The notes under the pieces are model-generated. The model did no database searches. It worked only from the letters and a program-made list of their open reading frames with translations, and was not told the DNA's origin. Of a DNA stretch of 64,000 nucleotides, positions 18,041 through 25,791 are shown in pieces (within the stretch, counting starts at the first letter, position 1; each line of letters opens with the position of its first letter). Source of the stretch: Nonomuraea coxensis DSM 45129 (lineage in GTDB: Bacteria; Actinomycetota; Actinomycetes; Streptosporangiales; Streptosporangiaceae); the NCBI RefSeq assembly GCF_019397265.1, contig NZ_CP068985.1:496001-560000 (forward strand), read 5' to 3'. A program made the position numbers and the translations under genes.

Positions 18041-19539
18041 GCCAGCAGATCGACTACTTCGCGATCGCGCCGCCGCTCGCGCTCGCCGTCACGGCCGCCC
18101 TGGCGCTCCTGCTGGACGCGTTCCTGCCGCGCCGTCCCCGTACGCGGGCCGCGCTGGGCCTGGTCACGCTGGCCGGCGTCCTGGTGTCCCTGGGCTTCGT
18201 CGTCGCGCAGGCGGCGGCGGGCCGGACCCTCGGCACGTTCTGCGTCCCGCCCGCCCTGGCCGGGACGGGAGGCGCGGCCCCGTGCTCGTACGTCGTGGAC
18301 GGCTTCACGCTGGTCCTCGCGGGTCTGGTGCTGGCCTCAGCCGTGGTGATCGTGCTGATGTCGATGGCCGAGCTGGCCGGCGGCGACATCCCGGCAGGCG
18401 AGTGGCACTTCCTCCTGCTCTGCACCCTCGTGGGCGCGGTGACCCTGCCCGCCTCCCGCGACCTGGTCATGCTCGTGGTCGCGCTCGAACTCGTCTCGCT
18501 GCCCGTCTTCGCCCTCACCGCGCTGAGACGCTACGACGGCCGCGCCTCCGAGGCGGCGGTGAAGCTGTTCGTCGTGTCCGTGGTGTCCACGGCGGTGATG
18601 CTGTTCGGCGTGTCGCTGCTGTACGGGATGACCGGCACCGTCCACCTGTCCGGCCTGGCCGCGCGGCTCGGCGGGCAGGTCCAGGGCATGGCCGGGGCGC
18701 CGGTCGTCACGGTCGGGGTCATGATGGTCGTGACCGGGTTCGGGTTCAAGATCGCGGTGGTGCCGTTCCACGCCTGGGCGGCCGACGTCTACCAGGGCGC
18801 CCCGGTCCCGGTGGCCGCGTTGCTGTCGGTCGTGTCGAAGGCGACCGGTTTCGCCGGGCTCATCCTGGTCCTCACGGCGGCGCTCCCCGGACAGGCCGGC
18901 ACCTGGGGCCCCGTCGTGGCGATCCTGTCGGCGCTCACCATGACGGCCGGCAACCTGCTGGCCCTGCGCCAGCGCTCCGCCGTACGCCTGCTGGCCTGGT
19001 CCTCCGTCGCCCAGTCCGGCTACGTCCTGGCCCCGCTCGCCGTCACCGGGGCCGTCGGGGCGCGGGAGGCCGTCGGCGCGTCCGTCGCCTACCTCGTCAT
19101 CTACGCGGCCATGAACCTCGGCGCCTTCGCCGTCGTCCTGCTGGTCGCCGGGGCCGCCGGGGCCTCCGGATGGAACGAGCTGGACGACTACCGCGGCCTC
19201 GCCTTCCGCAGCCCGGCGGCGGGCATCGCGCTCGCGTTCTGCCTGGTCTGCCTGGCGGGCCTGCCGCCGGGGCTCGCGGGGCTGTTCGCCAAGGTGTTCG
19301 TCTTCCGCGCGATCGTCGAGGGCGGGCTGGGCTGGCTGGCGCTGGTCATGGCGGTCAACACGGTGATCGGGCTCTACTACTACGCGCTGTGGACCGCCCG
19401 CCTGTTCACCCCGGCCGCGCCGACGCCCGTCGTGCTCCGCGCCGCTCCCGCGCTCTGGCCCGCGATGGGCGTGGCGGTGGCGGTCGCGATCGTGTTCTCG
19501 CTCGCCCCGCAGCTCGTCCTGGACCTCACCGCCTGGTGA
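18037..19539 (+). CDS. nuoN: NADH-quinone oxidoreductase subunit N
   Basis: The 500-aa product has the NuoN/ND2 pattern: VALELVSLPVFALTAL, FKIAVVPFHAWAADVYQGAPVPVAALLSV split over residues about 230-260, and SVAQSGYVLAPLAV. It is the last subunit of the locus. About 100 bp separate it from htpX. Confidence 0.95.
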   Translation: MSQQIDYFAIAPPLALAVTAALALLLDAFLPRRPRTRAALGLVTLAGVLVSLGFVVAQAAAGRTLGTFCVPPALAGTGGAAPCSYVVDGFTLVLAGLVLASAVVIVLMSMAELAGGDIPAGEWHFLLLCTLVGAVTLPASRDLVMLVVALELVSLPVFALTALRRYDGRASEAAVKLFVVSVVSTAVMLFGVSLLYGMTGTVHLSGLAARLGGQVQGMAGAPVVTVGVMMVVTGFGFKIAVVPFHAWAADVYQGAPVPVAALLSVVSKATGFAGLILVLTAALPGQAGTWGPVVAILSALTMTAGNLLALRQRSAVRLLAWSSVAQSGYVLAPLAVTGAVGAREAVGASVAYLVIYAAMNLGAFAVVLLVAGAAGASGWNELDDYRGLAFRSPAAGIALAFCLVCLAGLPPGLAGLFAKVFVFRAIVEGGLGWLALVMAVNTVIGLYYYALWTARLFTPAAPTPVVLRAAPALWPAMGVAVAVAIVFSLAPQLVLDLTAW

Positions 19540-19641
19540 GGCGCGCGAGGTCGCGCTCCGCCCACGGCTGAGCACGCCGGGGAACGAAGAGCCGGGTCGT
19601 CTTCGTTGAAGGGGGTGAACCCAGAGCACGAAGGGGGAGCC

Positions 19642-20493
19642 TTGCACCACAACGGTCTGCGCACAGCCGTCCTGCTGGGCGGCATGTCGGCGCTGATCCT
19701 GCTGGTGGGCGCGTGGTTGGGCGGTGGCACCGGTGTCCAGATCGCGTTCGTTCTCGCCCTGGTGGGCAACGGCGTCGCCTATTTCTTCTCCGACCGGATC
19801 GCGCTGTCCGCCATGCGGGCCAGGCCCGTCAGCGAGGTCGAGCAGCCCACCCTCTACCGGATCGTCCGCGAGCTGAGCACGCAGGCCCGGCAGCCGATGC
19901 CGCGGCTGTACATCTCGCCGACCGTGCAGCCCAACGCGTTCGCGACCGGCCGGAGCCCGCGGCAGGCGGCGGTGTGCGTCACGTACGGGCTGACGCGGCT
20001 CCTCGACGAGTCCGAACTGCGCGGCGTGATCGGGCACGAGCTGTCGCACGTGTACAACCGCGACATCCTCATCTCGTCCGTGGCCGGCGCTCTGGCCACC
20101 ATGATCACCTGGCTCAGCTATCTCGCGGTCTTCTTCGGCGGCTCCGACGACGACGAGGGCCCCGGCTTCCTCGGCGCGCTGCTCATGATGGTGCTCGGCC
20201 CGGTCGCGGCCGGAATGGTGCAGATGGCGATCAGCCGCTCCCGCGAGTTCCAGGCGGACGAATCGGGCGCCCGCCTCACCGGCGACCCGCTCGCCCTCGC
20301 CTCGGCCCTCCGCAAGATCGAGCTGGGCGCCCGCCGGCTGCCGCTCCCCGAGAACAGCCGCCTGACCTCCGCCTCCCACCTCATGATCGCCAACCCGTTC
20401 GCCGGCTCCGGCATCGGTCGCCTGTTCTCCACGCATCCGCCCACGTCGGAGCGGGTCGCGCGGCTGGAACGCATGGCTGGATACCGGCGATAA
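19642..20493 (+). CDS. htpX: HtpX-family membrane zinc metalloprotease
   Basis: The start is the TTG at 19642, preceded by AAGGGGGAG; upstream TTG/GTG codons in frame lack that spacing. The product is 283 aa. Two N-terminal helices (about 8-45) precede the catalytic HExxH in [15 protein letters not shown], with the third ligand region [16 protein letters not shown]. HtpX degrades damaged membrane proteins. Its position just after nuoN matches what I recall in other actinomycetes, but no function in complex I assembly is shown. Confidence 0.92.
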   Translation: MHHNGLRTAVLLGGMSALILLVGAWLGGGTGVQIAFVLALVGNGVAYFFSDRIALSAMRARPVSEVEQPTLYRIVRELSTQARQPMPRLYISPTVQPNAFATGRSPRQAAVCVTYGLTRLLDESELRGVIGHELSHVYNRDILISSVAGALATMITWLSYLAVFFGGSDDDEGPGFLGALLMMVLGPVAAGMVQMAISRSREFQADESGARLTGDPLALASALRKIELGARRLPLPENSRLTSASHLMIANPFAGSGIGRLFSTHPPTSERVARLERMAGYRR

Positions 20494-20501
20494 TGGGACG
20501 T

Positions 20502-21986
20502 ATGCCTCGATTAACCGAGGCCGAACGCCGCCTGTGGAACGCCTTCCCGACCGGCGAGTTCGTCGACCTCGGCCCGGTGACGCCGAGCAGGCCCGGCACC
20601 GCCCCCGGCGACAACGCCCCCAAGGACGGCGACACCTGGGGCCCCGAGCGGACGATCCGGGCCAAGGTCATCGCGTCCCTGCTGCTCGGCGCCCGGGAGG
20701 CGGGCGCCGGCGCGGTCCCGGCGGTCCGGCTGCGCGGAGCCCGCATCACCGGCCAGCTCGCCCTGCTCGGCGGCACGATCCCGTACGAACTGATCCTGAG
20801 CGGCTGCCACCTGGACCAGCCGCTCCAGCTCATGGGCAGCACCACCCGCACCATCCGGCTGACCGACTGCGCCTTCCCCGGCCTCAGCGGGAGCGGCCTG
20901 CGCGTCGCGGGCCACCTCAGCCTGTCCGGCTCGAACATCACCGGCACCGTACGACTGACCAGGGCCGTCTTCGAGAGCGGCCTGTGGGCCTCCGGCACCA
21001 AGGTCGTCAGTGACGACGGCGAATGGGCCTTCTACGCGAACGCCGCCGTCGTCGACTCCGGCCTGTTCTTCCGCAACTCTGACTTCACCGGCGGCGTCAG
21101 CCTCGTGGGCGCCCGGCTGAACGGCGGCTGCTTCATGGAGGGCGCCACCCTCCGCAACCCGGGCAAGAACGCCCTCGCCGCCGACAACGTCGTGGTCGAG
21201 GACGTGATGCTCCTGACCGACGGATTCCGGGCAGAAGGCTGCGTACGCCTCCGCGGCGCCCGCGTCAACGGCCGCTTCGCCCTGCGCGGCACCGTGACCA
21301 GCCCCGACACCCGCTACGCCCTCCACATGAGCCACCTGGAGATCCGCGAGGCGTCCCTCCTGCCCGCCACGCCCGTGGACGGCGTCGTCACCCTCGCGCA
21401 CAGCAAGCTCGGCACCCTGCACGACGACCCCGACACCTGGCCCGCCAAGCTCCGGCTCAACGGCCTCACCTACGAACGCCTGCGCGGCTCCGGCGTGAAA
21501 CGCAGGATCGAATGGGTCACCCGGGATCCCGAGGGGTTCCGGCCGCAGCCGTACGAGCAACTCGCCGCCTGGTACCTCAGCGACGGCAACGACGTCCTCG
21601 CCCGGCGCGCCCAGCTCGCCAAGCTCCGCGCCCGCCGCCGGACACAGGGCCCCGGCGGCCGGATCTGGGGCCGGCTGCTCGACGCCGCCGTCGGCTACGG
21701 CTACCGGCCCTGGCTGGCCGGCATGTGGTTCACGCTGCTGCTGGCGATCGGCACGGTCGTCTTCGCCGTACAGCCGCCCCGGGCCATCAAGCCCGACGAG
21801 AGCCCCCATTTCAACGCGTTCGCGTACGCCTTCGACCTGCTCCTGCCGCTGCCCGCCTTCGGGCAGCGCGAGGCGTTCGACCCGATGGGGTGGACGCAGT
21901 GGCTGGCGTACACGCTGATCGTCGCCGGCTGGATCCTCGCCACCGCGCTGATCGCCGGCGCTACCCGAGTTCTCCGGCCGCAATGA
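20502..21986 (+). CDS. Beta-helix-like repeat protein with C-terminal membrane helices
   Basis: About 494 aa from the ATG at 20502, which has GGGA upstream; an ATG at 20493 overlaps the htpX stop and is possible. The first 300 residues are irregular pentapeptide-like repeats (VRLRGARITGQLAL, VRLTRAVFESGL, VRLRGARVNGRFALRG), suggesting a right-handed beta-helix. Two hydrophobic helices follow near the C-terminus (about 410-430 and 470-490). Such proteins are often labelled membrane-associated oxidoreductase without a visible cofactor motif; none is seen here. Its 3' end overlaps the convergent Nudix gene by 26 bp. Confidence 0.75.
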   Translation: MPRLTEAERRLWNAFPTGEFVDLGPVTPSRPGTAPGDNAPKDGDTWGPERTIRAKVIASLLLGAREAGAGAVPAVRLRGARITGQLALLGGTIPYELILSGCHLDQPLQLMGSTTRTIRLTDCAFPGLSGSGLRVAGHLSLSGSNITGTVRLTRAVFESGLWASGTKVVSDDGEWAFYANAAVVDSGLFFRNSDFTGGVSLVGARLNGGCFMEGATLRNPGKNALAADNVVVEDVMLLTDGFRAEGCVRLRGARVNGRFALRGTVTSPDTRYALHMSHLEIREASLLPATPVDGVVTLAHSKLGTLHDDPDTWPAKLRLNGLTYERLRGSGVKRRIEWVTRDPEGFRPQPYEQLAAWYLSDGNDVLARRAQLAKLRARRRTQGPGGRIWGRLLDAAVGYGYRPWLAGMWFTLLLAIGTVVFAVQPPRAIKPDESPHFNAFAYAFDLLLPLPAFGQREAFDPMGWTQWLAYTLIVAGWILATALIAGATRVLRPQ

Positions 21987-22437
21987 TCTTGCGGACGATG
22001 TCCGCCAGGTCCTCCGGGAAGTACTTCTCCTCGGTGCTCTCCAGCTCCGCCACGCTCCACCACCGGTAGGCGGTCGTGGTGTCCTTCTCGATCTGCTCCA
22101 TGTGCTCGAACGACACGGCGGACGCCGCCTCGGCCACCCGGACCGCGTAGAAGGTCTGGTCCTGGGTGATGGCGTACCCGCCCCAGTCGAAGGAGATGGT
22201 CGTGGTCCCGTACGGGCCGCGGAACCCGCCGGCGTCCGCCCGGATCCCCGCCTCCTCGAACAACTCCCGCGCCGCCGCCGCGACCGCCGTCTCACCGTCC
22301 TCCACAGCCCCGCCCACCGTGAACCAGAACGGACGGTCGGGGCGGTCCGGGTCGAACCCGTACAGCAGAAGCACCCGATCCTGATCGTCAAATGGGAGGG
22401 CACGTGCCGTGAACCGGCGCAGGGGGATCTTCGTCAC
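21961..22437 (-). CDS. Nudix hydrolase
   Basis: The likely start is the GTG at 22437 (MTKIPLRRF), giving 158 aa; the longer frame runs through tandem repeats coding for alternating Val and Gln/Arg and is unlikely to be translated. The Nudix box is complete: GGAVEDGETAVAAAARELFEEAGI split around residues 50-73, with the REVxEE core as RELFEE. The substrate is unknown. It is convergent with the preceding gene. Confidence 0.85.
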   Translation of the reverse strand: MTKIPLRRFTARALPFDDQDRVLLLYGFDPDRPDRPFWFTVGGAVEDGETAVAAAARELFEEAGIRADAGGFRGPYGTTTISFDWGGYAITQDQTFYAVRVAEAASAVSFEHMEQIEKDTTTAYRWWSVAELESTEEKYFPEDLADIVRKIIAAGELG

Positions 22438-22493
22438 ATTGGGGAGCTTACGGCGACGCGGCGCGGTCCGGCGCGGACCGCGTATCCGAACGC

Positions 22494-22541
22494 GGACCCG
22501 GACCTGAACCCGGACCTGAACCCGGACTTGGACTTGGACTT
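22494..22541. repeat. Short tandem repeats upstream of the Nudix gene
   Basis: Two to three imperfect copies of GACCTGAACCCG are followed by three copies of GACTTG. They lie 57 bp upstream of the Nudix start. Length variation between strains would be expected. Confidence 0.75.
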
Positions 22542-22680
22542 GGGCGTGTGGCGAGGCGGAGGACACGTAACCGCCCACTCCGCCACCCCGACCACACGCC
22601 CACGCCGCCCCCCGGACACCGCAACCGCCGGTGGAGAACCGCCGGCGAAGGCCCAGCCGCGCACTGCCGCATCACAACCG

Positions 22681-22770
22681 ATGGACCGATGGACCGATGG
22701 ACCGATGGACCGATGGACCGATGGACCCATGACCCGAGACCCATGACCCGAGACCCATGACCCACGACCC
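22681..22770. repeat. Two adjacent tandem arrays
   Basis: Six copies of the 8-mer ATGGACCG (22681-22728, last copy ATGGACCC) are followed by three copies of a 14-mer ATGACCCGAGACCC (22729, 22743, 22757; the last has one change). The arrays share the ATG-ACC theme, so the second may have grown from the first. They occupy most of the 430-bp gap between the Nudix gene and yajQ, which contains no gene. Confidence 0.85.
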
Positions 22771-22866
22771 CCACGACCGCAAGCCATCCCGCCCGACCAG
22801 CCGCTCTCACCCCGCCACCCAGCCTCGGCGACGTCCCGCAGCACTACCGGATCATCGGATTCCGGA

Positions 22867-23358
22867 CTACCGGTAATTCACGAACTGCAAAGCGATGTCC
22901 AGATCCTTGCCCTTGAGCAGCGAGATGACATCCTGCAGATCATCCTTCTTCTTCGAACTGACCCGCAGCTCCTCACCCTGAATCTGGGCCTTGATCCCCT
23001 TGGGCCCCTCATCCCGGATCAGCTTCGAGATCTTCTTCGCGTTCTCCTGATCGATGCCCTCCTTGAGCGCGATCATCATCCGGTACTCCTTGCCGGACAG
23101 CTTCGGCTCCCCAGCATCAATGATCTTCAGCGAGAGCCCCCGCTTGACCACCTTCTCCTTGAAGACGTCCAGCACCGCGTTGGCCCGCTCCTCACTGTTC
23201 GCCTTGATCTCGATGTTGTTCTGCCCTGACCAACTGATGCTCGCCCCGGTGCCCTTGAAGTCGAACCGGTGCCCGATCTCCTTGACCGTCTGGTTCAGCG
23301 CGTTGTCGACCTCCTGCCGGTCGATCTTGCTGACGATGTCGAACGACGAATCAGCCAC
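22867..23358 (-). CDS. yajQ: YajQ-family nucleotide-binding protein
   Basis: The GTG at 23358 has GAGAGG upstream and gives 163 aa, the usual family length, starting [19 protein letters not shown]. The two ferredoxin-like halves and the [18 protein letters not shown] stretch are typical. Family members bind cyclic di-GMP or other nucleotides; the role here is unknown. It precedes tRNA-Tyr on the opposite strand. Confidence 0.93.
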   Translation of the reverse strand: MADSSFDIVSKIDRQEVDNALNQTVKEIGHRFDFKGTGASISWSGQNNIEIKANSEERANAVLDVFKEKVVKRGLSLKIIDAGEPKLSGKEYRMMIALKEGIDQENAKKISKLIRDEGPKGIKAQIQGEELRVSSKKKDDLQDVISLLKGKDLDIALQFVNYR

Positions 23359-23646
23359 AACACCCACCCTCTCAGCTGCGAAGTCCTCTAAGGATCCGAC
23401 CACCCGGACGTACCCCTGTGCCCGGCACACCGACGCGCATGATGCACCCGAGCCCAGACCCGTCCGTACACGCGGACCCAGCGAACGAGCCTAGCCAGCA
23501 TCGCCGCCCCATGCAGTCCACCGCCCCCGCCCCACACCCCGATCCGACGCAACCGGCCGCGAGAACCCGCCCCAGGACAAACCGGTGTCACGTACACCTC
23601 CGAAGTCCGCTATCCTTCTGTGTGTCGCCGCAAGAGCGGAAGACAA

Positions 23647-23731
23647 GGCAGGTTGCCCGAGTGGCCAAAGGGAGCGGTCTGTAAAACCGTCGGCTCAGCC
23701 TACGCAAGTTCGAACCTTGCACCTGCCACCA
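23647..23731 (+). tRNA. tRNA-Tyr (anticodon GTA)
   Basis: The acceptor stem GGCAGGT (23647-23653) pairs with ACCTGCC (23721-23727), and a discriminator A and an encoded CCA follow (23729-23731). The anticodon stem GCGGT/ACCGT encloses CTGTAAA, so the anticodon GTA is at 23681-23683. A long variable arm fits a class II tRNA, and the T arm is GCAAG-TTCGAAC-CTTGC. The integrated element uses its 3' half and leaves this copy intact. Confidence 0.96.
23679..23729 (+). other. attL core (51-bp direct repeat)
   Basis: The repeat runs from the tRNA anticodon loop to the first C of the CCA end and is identical to 41020-41070. Outside it the flanks differ (T versus G on the left, C versus A on the right). 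Because it sits within the complete tRNA, the gene remains functional after integration. Confidence 0.95.
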
Positions 23732-23748
23732 GCAGTAACAGCAGGTCA

Positions 23749-23766
23749 GAGGCCCTACGGGGCCTC
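23749..23766 (+). terminator. Hairpin after tRNA-Tyr
   Basis: GAGGCCC, loop TACG, GGGCCTC, followed by TTCTGCGTTT. It lies inside the element, 18 bp past the CCA, and would replace the original chromosomal terminator now found beyond attR at 41082. Confidence 0.7.
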
Positions 23767-23830
23767 TTCTGCGTTTCGGGGGCATGCAGCCGTAGGCGGC
23801 TCTGAGCGGCCGTTTGTCGGTGGTCACGCC

Positions 23831-23850
23831 ATATACGCGCAATGATCTTG
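23831..23850 (+). repeat. Possible integrase arm site, left copy
   Basis: ATATACGCGCAATGATCTTG matches 40931-40950 at 19 of 20 bases, in the same orientation. The two copies lie about 100 bp and 90 bp inside the left and right cores. A 13-bp direct repeat ACAGCAGGTCAGA also occurs just inside both ends (23738-23750 and 40978-40990). In the excised circle both pairs would flank attP, as arm-type sites do. Confidence 0.55.
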
Positions 23851-23946
23851 AGGCTGTTTTCGCAGGTCGGACCAGCGGTTTCGGAGGTTGTGCGCCCCAG
23901 AAACGCGAAGGGCCCCGGAGATCATCCGGGACCCTGACTCGCATGT

Positions 23947-24258
23947 TCACGCCGATTGCAGCCGTTCCTCTATCCACTGGTGGCCGGCATCCCAGCTCGT
24001 GAACTCCTCCAGATGCTCTCCGCTCTGAGCATCGAAGACGTGATACCGCCGCCTGCCCTCCTTGCCGGTACGGATCAGGTCATAAGAGCCCTCGTGCGAG
24101 CGGTACCAGATGCACTCCCCGCCGTCTGCGCGTCGCGAGGAAGGTGATGCGTATGTGTACGCGTACTCACTAACCGTTCGATCCGACATGGGCTGGATCG
24201 TATCTCCGTGTTTCTCCCGAGGGGAGGTCTCCGGCGGGTCAAGCTGCCAGGGCGTCAT
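23947..24258 (-). CDS. Small protein coupled to the integrase gene
   Basis: The ATG at 24258 lies inside the end of int, with GGAGG five bases upstream, giving 103 aa; a shorter start at 24189 lacks a good site. The product is hydrophilic with many aromatic residues (YRSHEGSYDLIRTGKEGRRRYHVFDAQ) and ends in SWDAGHQWIEERLQSA. I do not recognise a family. Its 20-bp overlap with int suggests coupled translation, so it may assist recombination or be a passenger. Confidence 0.65.
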   Translation of the reverse strand: MTPWQLDPPETSPREKHGDTIQPMSDRTVSEYAYTYASPSSRRADGGECIWYRSHEGSYDLIRTGKEGRRRYHVFDAQSGEHLEEFTSWDAGHQWIEERLQSA

Positions 24259-25603
24259 CGATCCTCCGATTTGCGATCTCTTGGTGGCCGTCGACGCACT
24301 TGGCGTAGACGCGGAGGAGAACGTCAACGCTGTGCCCCGCCCGCTCGGCGACCTCAGGAGCCGGTACGCCCGCGTTCAGCCAGAGCGAGACGGCCGCGTG
24401 GCGAAGGTCGTACGGTCGGCGGGCGAGGGGAGAGGCGACCTGGGCGGGAGTCAAGGCCAGCTTCCGCGCCTCCTGCCATACCTCGGTGTAGGCCGTTGAG
24501 GCGATCACCCCGCCACGCTCGCTCTGGAAGAGCCGGCCACCCGGCCCAAGCCCGAACTCGGCGATGTGGTCCCGGATTATCTTGACCAAGGCCGGAGGGA
24601 TGGGCACGGGCCGGACATCATCCCGGCCGCGATGCTTGAGCCCGCGTTCCTCGTGGGCATCGCCGGTGTCCGTCCACTGAGTGTTGACCTCCGGCCGGGA
24701 GACGTCGATGAGGAGACGTCCCCACCCTGCCGCAGGAAGATCGCAGTCGTCCATGCGCAGGGCGATCACCTCGGCGGGCCGGAGGGCGGCGTAGTACATG
24801 CACGCAAACAGGGCCATGAGGCGCCTGCCACGTCCCCGCCTGCCGACGTAGGTCACCGCGGTCAGGAGCTCTTGAGCCTGCCGAGGGTTGACGACGATCC
24901 GAGGGTCTACCGTCTCCGTGGTCTTCGGCGGCTTCCACTTGATCCGGTGCAATGGATTTGCCGAAAGCTCCTCCAGTTCCACGGCGTACTCCAAGACCGC
25001 GTGCAGCACGGCGCGCTTACGTCGAACGGTGTTTGCGCCGGCCGCCTTGCCGTCGAGCCGAAGGGCTATCGCGTCGAGTGCCAGCCGCACGGTCTTCGCC
25101 TCGCCGAGGTCGGCCAGGTCGAGCGATGCGCCTTCCAGCCACCGAATCGCCCGCTGCATGTCGGCAGGAGGGACGGGACGTTTCCCTTCAGGGAGAAGCG
25201 CGTACTTGCGCAGGGCCGTGCGCAGCATCTCTGCGTCCGGTCGGCCGGGCTTGTCCTTCACGAGTGCCGGGAGCGCTGTCGCGAGCGCGTCAGACATGCT
25301 GTCGCGGCTCTTGGCCGCCATGTGCGGCCACTTCATCTCGACGTAGGCCCTGACGAAGTCGAGGACCGTTCGAGCACTCTTGGCTTGGAGCATGGAGAGC
25401 GGGAGACCGGTCTCCATGTCGAACGGCTCCCCGCGCTTGGCCGCCTGCCGTAGATCCGACAGCAGGTTCTCGGCGTGCGCTTTGGTTCGGAGCGTTTTCG
25501 ACTTCTGACGGCCGCCGACCTTCCACCGGACGACATAGGAAGGCGTCTTACTCGACTCGTTCCGCGTGATCGCCCAGAACTTCACGTCGTAGGAGGTGTT
25601 CAC
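24239..25603 (-). CDS. int: Tyrosine recombinase (integrase)
   Basis: The 454-aa phage-type integrase has an N-terminal arm-binding region (about 1-75), a SAM-like core-binding domain (about 75-210) and a C-terminal catalytic domain. The active-site residues are visible: Arg in ALRPAEVI (about 275), DLRHA (about 399-403), GHS (about 423) and the nucleophile in LLRVYAKC (Tyr about 433). It should catalyse integration at tRNA-Tyr and, with Xis, excision. The gene overlaps xis by 4 bp and reads toward attL. Confidence 0.95.
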   Translation of the reverse strand: MNTSYDVKFWAITRNESSKTPSYVVRWKVGGRQKSKTLRTKAHAENLLSDLRQAAKRGEPFDMETGLPLSMLQAKSARTVLDFVRAYVEMKWPHMAAKSRDSMSDALATALPALVKDKPGRPDAEMLRTALRKYALLPEGKRPVPPADMQRAIRWLEGASLDLADLGEAKTVRLALDAIALRLDGKAAGANTVRRKRAVLHAVLEYAVELEELSANPLHRIKWKPPKTTETVDPRIVVNPRQAQELLTAVTYVGRRGRGRRLMALFACMYYAALRPAEVIALRMDDCDLPAAGWGRLLIDVSRPEVNTQWTDTGDAHEERGLKHRGRDDVRPVPIPPALVKIIRDHIAEFGLGPGGRLFQSERGGVIASTAYTEVWQEARKLALTPAQVASPLARRPYDLRHAAVSLWLNAGVPAPEVAERAGHSVDVLLRVYAKCVDGHQEIANRRIDDALAA

Positions 25604-25791
25604 GCGGCCTCCCGCAGGCTCTCAAGCCACGCAGTGAACTCGCTCCGGTAGATACGGAGTTCGCCGTTGGGCAGCTTGAAGCCCTCTGGCGCCTTGCCGA
25701 CCTCGCGCCAGCGGTAGAAGGTGCGGCGGGAGACTCCGCCGAGTTCGTCGAGGACTTGAGCCACGGTCAGCAGTTCGTCTCGCTTGATCAT
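25600..25791 (-). CDS. xis: Excisionase-like winged helix-turn-helix protein
   Basis: The 63-aa protein has the AlpA/MerR-like excisionase fold: LTVAQVLDELGGVSRRTFYRW then GELRIYRSEFTAWLESL. It overlaps both repSA (25788-25791) and int (25600-25603) by four bases, the repSA-xis-int order known from pSAM2. It should direct the integrase toward excision. Confidence 0.9.
   Translation of the reverse strand: MIKRDELLTVAQVLDELGGVSRRTFYRWREVGKAPEGFKLPNGELRIYRSEFTAWLESLREAA

Noticed and set aside
18337..20436. 699-codon minus-strand frame opposite nuoN/htpX
   Set aside because: It crosses two well-supported genes antisense and has skewed composition without motifs.
22438..22578. N-terminal extension of the Nudix protein
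   Set aside because: It is encoded by the short tandem repeats (alternating Val with Gln/Arg) and has no counterpart in Nudix enzymes.
23620..23805. 61-codon open frame across tRNA-Tyr
   Set aside because: It is the tRNA gene read as protein; the cloverleaf and CCA end explain the sequence.
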